DNA from: Streptomyces sp. BR123
Lineage (GTDB): Bacteria; Actinomycetota; Actinomycetes; Streptomycetales; Streptomycetaceae
Direction of reading: 5' to 3'
Assembly (NCBI RefSeq): GCF_013401435.1
Contig: NZ_JACBGN010000024.1
Coordinates: forward strand, 1-46,480
DNA: 46,480 nt
Part shown: in pieces, positions 42,759 to 46,480 of the stretch
Numbering within the stretch: position 1 is the stretch's first letter
Layout: each line of letters starts with the position of its first letter
The notes under the pieces: generated by a model
Told to the model about the DNA's origin: nothing
Database searches by the model: none
The model's input: only the letters and a program-made list of their open reading frames with translations
Translations under genes and position numbers: made by a program

Positions 42759-43449
42759 GATGCGATTGCCCTTTCTCGATGTCACAGCTTTCCTGTCCCG
42801 TATGTGCAACGGAACTCACTTCAAACGTCCGAGTGCGTCCCCCTGTACCGGCCGGCGTTGCTCGAAGGTGCCGCGGGGCGGGGGCGCCGGCCGGTGAGGC
42901 CGGTGCGTCGACCGGTGACGGCAGCCGGGCGCCGGTGCCCTCGCAGGAGGCGCGGTGCGGTGTGCCGGCGGATACGGAACCGGTGGTCATAGGCCGCCCG
43001 GCGCAGGGGCCGTCACCCGTACTCTCCGGACCTGCGCGCATCCGTCGCCGGTCGTAGGCGTCGGGGGGCCGGGTGCCGCGCGCAGGAGCCGGGGCGGCCC
43101 TGCCGGGCATGCTCCGCCACGCGTGATCGGCAGCCGTCCCGGCGAGGGCCGGCAGTCGGAGGCTCGCTTCCATGTCCCGTGTGGCCGCCGACATCGACGT
43201 ACGGCCCACCGCCACAGGCCGTACAGCCGTGTCCCTCCATGCCCCGCCGGCCTACACCTCCACCGCCCCCTCGGCGTGACGAGAGGAGTTCTGCCGCGAC
43301 ACGCTGAGGCCAGGCGTGCCGGCTTTCCGACTGCCAGGCGCCGGCCGACGGACCACACCGGCCGTCGGGCAGGGTGCGTGCAGCCGCGGTAGGGCAACTC
43401 CCCTGTGCGGACGGCCCCCACGCCACCCGGAGGGGGTAACGGTGGTCGG
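42759..43449. other. 691-bp gap without a supported gene
   Basis: No frame gives a recognisable protein. A 35-codon frame at 43172 (ATG, GGAGG upstream, beginning MSRVAADIDVRPTATGRTAV) is the only one with a fair start signal and is noted without being called. The promoter of the GlsB gene must lie at the left end of this gap. Confidence 0.45.
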
Positions 43450-43638
43450 CTACATGGGATCCATGGTTGCGCTCTCAGGGCCGTTGTCCTGTTCGATCTT
43501 CTCCCGGATCCGCAGTGCCTTCTCCGTCAGTCGCTGCCGTGCTTCGGGATCGGTGGCCCGCTGCGCCTCCAGCTCCAGTTCCTCTGCCTCTTCCCGCATG
43601 CGCCGGGCCTGCTCGCTCGGCTGGTTCCCGCTGCTCAT
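43450..43638 (-). CDS. small DUF6381-type helical protein
   Basis: A 62-aa charged, fully helical protein: QARRMREEAEELELEAQRAT, then DPEARQRLTEKALRIREKIE. It matches the small DUF6381-type proteins common in Streptomyces, whose role is unknown. The ATG at 43638 (MSSGNQPSEQ) has AGAGGATCG upstream. It stands alone between two gene-poor gaps, near the CsbD and GlsB stress genes. Confidence 0.8.
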   Translation of the reverse strand: MSSGNQPSEQARRMREEAEELELEAQRATDPEARQRLTEKALRIREKIEQDNGPESATMDPM

Positions 43639-44302
43639 GATCGATCCTCTGGTCCGCCGCTCAGTAGGGGTGACATGCACGTATGCGGTGAGGCCCGGCC
43701 GGGGAAGCGCCACCGCCGGGGTCCACCGCCTCACGTCGGACGGCCGAGCGGCTCCGCTTCCCCGGTGTGACCACACCCGGGGCCTTCGATCGCCCCGTGC
43801 CCTCATGTCCTCATCCACATATCCGGCTCATTTCCGCTCATTCCTCATCCATGCACTCTGCCGACCACGTGCCCGCCCATGCGTGCGTTCCCCCGGCAAA
43901 GGGGGCGGCAGGCGGGAGCCGGCCATTCGGGCCGCGCTGCCTGCCCATCCGACACGGGGATGACCACGAGTGGTTGGAGGGCGACTGGCCCGCGGCTGCG
44001 GGGAGCAGGCCACGGACCCCGACACCGAGGGCCGGGAAACCTCACCGGTGCGGCCGTGCCCTGGCCGAGCCCGCCGGTCCCGAGCCGCACCTGGGCGGCC
44101 TCGAACGGCCTCTGCCGGTCGGGAGCAGCCGACGGAATCCGGACCTGACGACCCTTGTGGGCCCGGATCAATCGGAGGAAGTCGGGGCAGCACCCTGCCT
44201 GTCGCTGCTGCCCAGGGGCGCCCGTCCGAGGTGATGGCGCGCAGCCGACGAGGGCGGCCCCCGGCGCCGCGCGTCGGGGGCCGCCCTCGGGGACGAGCGG
44301 GG
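43639..44302. other. 664-bp gap with clustered CTCAT pentamers
   Basis: No gene is supported. Between 43802 and 43848 the sequence is unusually poor in G and carries five direct copies of CTCAT (starts 43802, 43810, 43827, 43837, 43844), including GCTCATTTCC next to GCTCATTCCT, a near-perfect 10-bp direct repeat. This could be a regulator site; the served gene is unclear because the flanking genes both read on the minus strand. Confidence 0.45.
44249..44289. terminator. csbD terminator
   Basis: CGAGGGCGGCCCCCG (44249-44263) and CGGGGGCCGCCCTCG (44275-44289) form a perfect 15-bp stem with an 11-nt loop, 13 bp beyond the csbD stop on its transcript side. Confidence 0.85.
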
Positions 44303-44506
44303 TCAGGGCTTCTGGCGGCGGCCGCGCAGGGAGTCGTTCACTCCGCGGGCCTGCTCCTCGGCCTTGGCCGCCGTCTCCCGCGCCTTTCCTTTGATCTGGT
44401 CCATCTCGCCTTCGGCTTCCATCCGCTCGCTGCCGGTCACCTTGCCGGCTGCTTCCTTGGCCTTGCCCTTGGCCTGCTCCATCTTGCCCTTGGCCTTCTC
44501 AGCCAT
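44303..44506 (-). CDS. CsbD family stress protein
   Basis: A 67-aa hydrophilic protein rich in K, E, A and G: EKAKGKMEQAKGKAKEAAGK, VTGSERMEAEGEMDQIKGKA. This is the CsbD pattern (general stress response, SigB-controlled in Bacillus). AAAGGAG lies just before the ATG at 44506. A strong terminator follows. Function in the cell is unknown beyond stress induction. Confidence 0.95.
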   Translation of the reverse strand: MAEKAKGKMEQAKGKAKEAAGKVTGSERMEAEGEMDQIKGKARETAAKAEEQARGVNDSLRGRRQKP

Positions 44507-44664
44507 GAAGAGTCTCCTTTTCGAGGAATGCACTTATCGCCACAAACTATGTGAGTTCCGGAGGTTTCGCGCGTTGAAGCGGACACCCTCGCACGGGGAA
44601 GGGTGCGTGCCGGCGCGGGCTTGTCCACGGCGCCGGCCGGCCTTCGGGGGCGTCGTCCCGGATT

Positions 44665-44760
44665 GCCGGGCGGGGTCAGCGTGAAGGGGTTCTTGCGGCC
44701 GTAGCGGTCCGTCAGTCGGCCGAAGAACAGCGCCCCGGAGCAGGCACCCGCCACGCGGAG
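44665..44760 (-). pseudogene. fragment of a major facilitator superfamily transporter
   Basis: About 30 residues (RVAGACSGALFFGRLTDRYG, RKNPFTLT) match the conserved loop between helices 2 and 3 of metabolite:H+ symporters of the MFS, including the GxLxDRxGRK signature. No other part of such a protein is found on either side, so this is an isolated scrap. It overlaps the 3' end of the WhiB gene in another frame. Confidence 0.65.
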
Positions 44761-45050
44761 GGCGGAGCGGGCGAGGGGCCCACAAGCAGGACATGGCGCT
44801 CGTCTGCCGTCAGGCCGCCCCGCACGCCGTGGGGAATGCGGGCGGCAAGGGCGTGGCGGCGGCACGGGATACGGACCGGGCAGCTCCCACAGACGGCCTT
44901 GGCGGCCTCCTCTCGCGCCCGGGCGGCTGCCGCGGGCTCGTGCGCGACCCGGGCGAAGGCCGCGTCCGCGGTGCGGCACGCCCCGTCGAGCGGCCGGTCG
45001 CCGTGCCGGTCGAACGATCCGGACGTGGGCGAGGAGTCGATGTCGGCCAC
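44712..45050 (-). CDS. WhiB-family iron-sulphur transcription regulator
   Basis: A 112-aa WhiB-like protein. Four cluster cysteines are C25 (GACRTAD), C54, C57 (VCGSCPVR) and C63 (IPC). The following turn is HGVRGGLTADER, with R instead of the usual W in GVWGG. WhiB proteins bind a 4Fe-4S cluster and the primary sigma factor and sense NO or O2. The GTG start at 45050 has GGAAGGAG upstream. The last 20 or so residues (PSPAPPSAWRVPAPGRCSSA) are not WhiB-like: they are read, out of frame, from DNA that resembles an MFS transporter gene. The native end was apparently lost in a rearrangement. Confidence 0.85.
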   Translation of the reverse strand: MADIDSSPTSGSFDRHGDRPLDGACRTADAAFARVAHEPAAAARAREEAAKAVCGSCPVRIPCRRHALAARIPHGVRGGLTADERHVLLVGPSPAPPSAWRVPAPGRCSSAD

Positions 45051-45636
45051 GGTGGCGGCTCCTTCCGGTGGAGGGCGGCCGTCCTGACCGCCCGGTCTCG
45101 TCCGTATCACCCGAACTCCTGCATCCATGCCCGGCACCTGGGAAGCGGCATGATCCGGGGCTTCTCCCGCCCCTGACGGGCGGGGTAGCCTCCGGATCCG
45201 TACCGGGCCCGCGTCGTGACCGAGGCCGGCGCCTGGAGGCCGACTCCGCGCGGGACGCGCAGGGATGAAGCCGGCCACTGACCGGACGTCCGGCGCAGGC
45301 GGCGTTCGAGGGCCGGCGCGACACCGCACGATGAACTGCGGAACTGCCCCCGGAGAGCCGGTGCCGGGGCTGCCCGGGCGCCGAGGCGGAGCTGCGGCTG
45401 CCGCTCGGCGGACAGGCCGAGGCCGAGGGCGCTCCGGCACTCGCGGCGGCTCACGGCATCGAGGGCGCGACCGGCATGGGACACGTGCCCCGTCGGCGTG
45501 TTCGTACGAGGAGGAGAAGGGAGGAACGTGCAGGTCCGCACGCCTCGACGCACGCTGCCGCGCAGGGGGTGTGGCCGTAGGTGTGGCCGTACGGGAACTG
45601 CTTGCGTAAGGTCGAACGGCGCTCTCCGGAAGGACG
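45051..45636. other. 586-bp gap with a coding-like relic
   Basis: From about 45383 to 45480 the plus strand shows strong third-position G/C bias in one frame, reading EAELRLPLGGQAEAEGAPAL and then AAAHGIEGATGMGH. It has no start and stops making sense after that. I recognise no family. It could be the lost upstream portion of a neighbouring gene. Confidence 0.35.
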
Positions 45637-46032
45637 ATGCCCATGTCGGCCGAGAACGAGCAGGGAGCCGGCGTGACCGCCGGGCAGCTGCAGGAGGCAC
45701 CGCTCACGGTGCGGGCCCGTCTCGCACGGGTCGGGTTCTGCGATGCGTCCGGCTTGGACCTGCTTCTCAAGACACGTGCGGCAGCCCCGGCGGCGGGCAT
45801 CGGCTTCCGGCTCGCCGCGATCGCCCCGCCGGTGATGCGCGTACTCGAACCCACCGGTGCGCAGGCCGACTTTTACCTCCACGATTCGGTCGACGCGGGC
45901 GTTCGTGGTGTGAGCGGCCCGTACGTCCGGGCGCGGAAGGGCATAATCCGAGCGCCCCGGGGCATCCGACCGGACGGACCGCATTGCGCCGTCCACGACG
46001 TCACGCCGACACCGGAGGGTACCCGCTCATGA
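45637..46032 (+). CDS. N-terminally shortened STAS (anti-sigma factor antagonist) protein
   Basis: A 131-aa frame whose central part is the second half of a STAS domain: RARLARVGFCDASGLDLLLK, with the serine of the DxSG-type phosphorylation motif, followed by GIGFRLAAIAPPVMRVLEPT. About 30 residues of the usual first half, including its first strands, are missing. The last 35 residues are atypical. Its stop overlaps the start of the next gene as ATGA, an arrangement common for STAS/ATPase partner-switching pairs. It may be a relic or a divergent antagonist. Confidence 0.6.
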   Translation: MPMSAENEQGAGVTAGQLQEAPLTVRARLARVGFCDASGLDLLLKTRAAAPAAGIGFRLAAIAPPVMRVLEPTGAQADFYLHDSVDAGVRGVSGPYVRARKGIIRAPRGIRPDGPHCAVHDVTPTPEGTRS

Positions 46033-46337
46033 CGACCAGCCCGGGCACCCTGGATGACGGCAGCCCCGGCAGGAGTCCGCTCCCGGCGGACGGCCGGCGA
46101 CGGTGCCTGCTGCTGGCCGGGCTGCCCACACCGGTGGCCCGCGCCCGGGCGTTCACCGCGCAGGCCCTCGACGACTGGTCCAGGTCCACCGTCGCGTACA
46201 GGGTGGACCAGCAGGTCACGGAAGACATCGTCCTCGTGGTGGCCGAGCTCGTGGCCAACGCCATGCTGCACGCCGGCGGACCCCTGGAACTGGCCCTCGA
46301 CGCCTCCCGGTCCCGGCTGCGCGTCGAGGTCAGTGAC
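46029..46337 (+). CDS. ATP-binding (HATPase_c, anti-sigma-like) protein, truncated by adapter
   Basis: The first 103 codons are genuine: a short leader, LLLAGLPTPVARARAFTAQA, then the N-box DIVLVVAELVANAMLHAGG and LRVEVSD, the start of the G1 region. This is the small GHKL ATPase type that phosphorylates STAS antagonists and binds sigma factors. The frame then runs into the sequencing adapter (LSLIHMSERTRPVRISYAV is adapter-encoded). The ATG at 46029 overlaps the STAS stop. The true C-terminal 40 or so residues are absent from the window. Confidence 0.85.
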
Positions 46338-46410
46338 CTGTCCCTTATACACATGTCCGAGCGCACGAGACCGGTCCGTATCTCGTATGCCGTCTTCTTC
46401 TTGAAAAAAA
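46338..46410. other. Illumina Nextera adapter, index, P7 and poly-A (artefact)
   Basis: From 46338 the sequence follows the Nextera transposase adapter (starting CTGTCTCTTATACACAT, ending CACGAGAC at 46371) with three mismatches. An 8-nt index, CGGTCCGT (46372-46379), follows. Then comes the P7 sequence beginning ATCTCGTATGCCGTC (46380-46403, one mismatch) and seven A (46404-46410). This is library-construction DNA, not genomic. Confidence 0.98.
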
Positions 46411-46480
46411 TAATCCTGTCACCGTTTGGTTCGGAGATGTACAGCAGTGCCACGGTTCGTCTGCGCACCGAACGCTGGAA
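46411..46480. other. 70-bp tail of doubtful origin beyond the adapter
   Basis: The 70 bases after the poly-A are of lower GC at first (taatcctgtcaccgtttgg) and show no homology I can see to the interrupted ATPase gene. They are joined through adapter sequence and should not be treated as contiguous genome. Confidence 0.8.

Noticed and set aside
43172..43279. 35-codon frame with GGAGG upstream
   Set aside because: Fair start signal only; no recognisable sequence and too short to judge by codon use.
42807..44561. Shared GTGAGTTCCG in the leaders of the GlsB and CsbD genes
   Set aside because: Only ten bases, in opposite orientation relative to the two genes; likely chance in a window of this size.
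44507..44600. SigB-type (GTTT-N14-GGGTA) promoter before csbD
   Set aside because: No GGGTA-like -10 element could be found at a suitable distance, although CsbD genes are SigB targets in Bacillus.
1..46480. CRISPR arrays, tRNA or rRNA genes, insertion sequences
   Set aside because: No spaced direct repeats, cloverleaf-compatible segments, rRNA signatures or transposase motifs were recognised on either strand; short tandem repeats found are heptamers without spacers.

Overview
The window is high-GC (roughly 70% or more) actinobacterial DNA. Its gene families (WhiB, CsbD, DUF6381, Rv1733c-like, a crtEIB/crtYTU carotenoid cluster) and GGAGG-type ribosome binding sites point to Streptomyces or a close relative. 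No rRNA, tRNA, CRISPR array or intact transposase was seen. The right end is an assembly artefact: bases 46338-46410 are an Illumina Nextera adapter with index, P7 sequence and poly-A, followed by 70 bp of doubtful origin. The left end repeats 24 bp found inside arcA. The window is therefore probably a whole draft contig.

Left third (1-25.9 kb) is an oxygen-limitation and stress island. It holds arginine deiminase, pyruvate formate-lyase with its activase, an Acg-type nitroreductase, an ECF41-type sigma factor near an FAD oxidoreductase and a permease, a CBS-BON protein, a P-type cation ATPase coupled to an Rv1733c-like membrane protein, a flavodoxin, a two-CBS protein, an aquaporin, a GltB-like FMN enzyme, Hsp20 and a DUF2267 protein. 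Several of these families belong to the DosR/DevR dormancy regulon of mycobacteria and the OsdR regulon of Streptomyces. Sites of the form GGGNCNNNNGNCCC occur upstream of arcA, pflB and the flavodoxin gene. The motif is degenerate and some matches are expected by chance. The same stretch is littered with decayed genes: two UspA-type, OsmC, flotillin, GCS2 ligase and unidentified fragments.

Middle (26-34.9 kb) is a carotenoid cluster of two divergent, translationally coupled arms: crtE-crtI-crtB-Rieske on the minus strand and crtY-crtT-crtU on the plus strand. The predicted product is isorenieratene or a related aromatic carotenoid. An FAD oxidoreductase with a C-terminal Rieske domain follows.

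Right part (36.7-41.1 kb) is an Asp23/Gls24 alkaline-shock module. A minus-strand operon (Asp23, small membrane protein, Asp23, DUF6286, AmaP) is divergent from an ECF sigma gene. The sigma gene overlaps a gene whose product joins an HxxxCxxC zinc anti-sigma-like motif to an Asp23-like domain, and a second Asp23-like gene follows. This sigma/Asp23 arrangement is the best candidate here for a little-described system. An SDR, GlsB/YeaQ, DUF6381, CsbD, a WhiB protein with a tail read from MFS-derived DNA, a shortened STAS protein and an ATPase truncated by the adapter complete the window.
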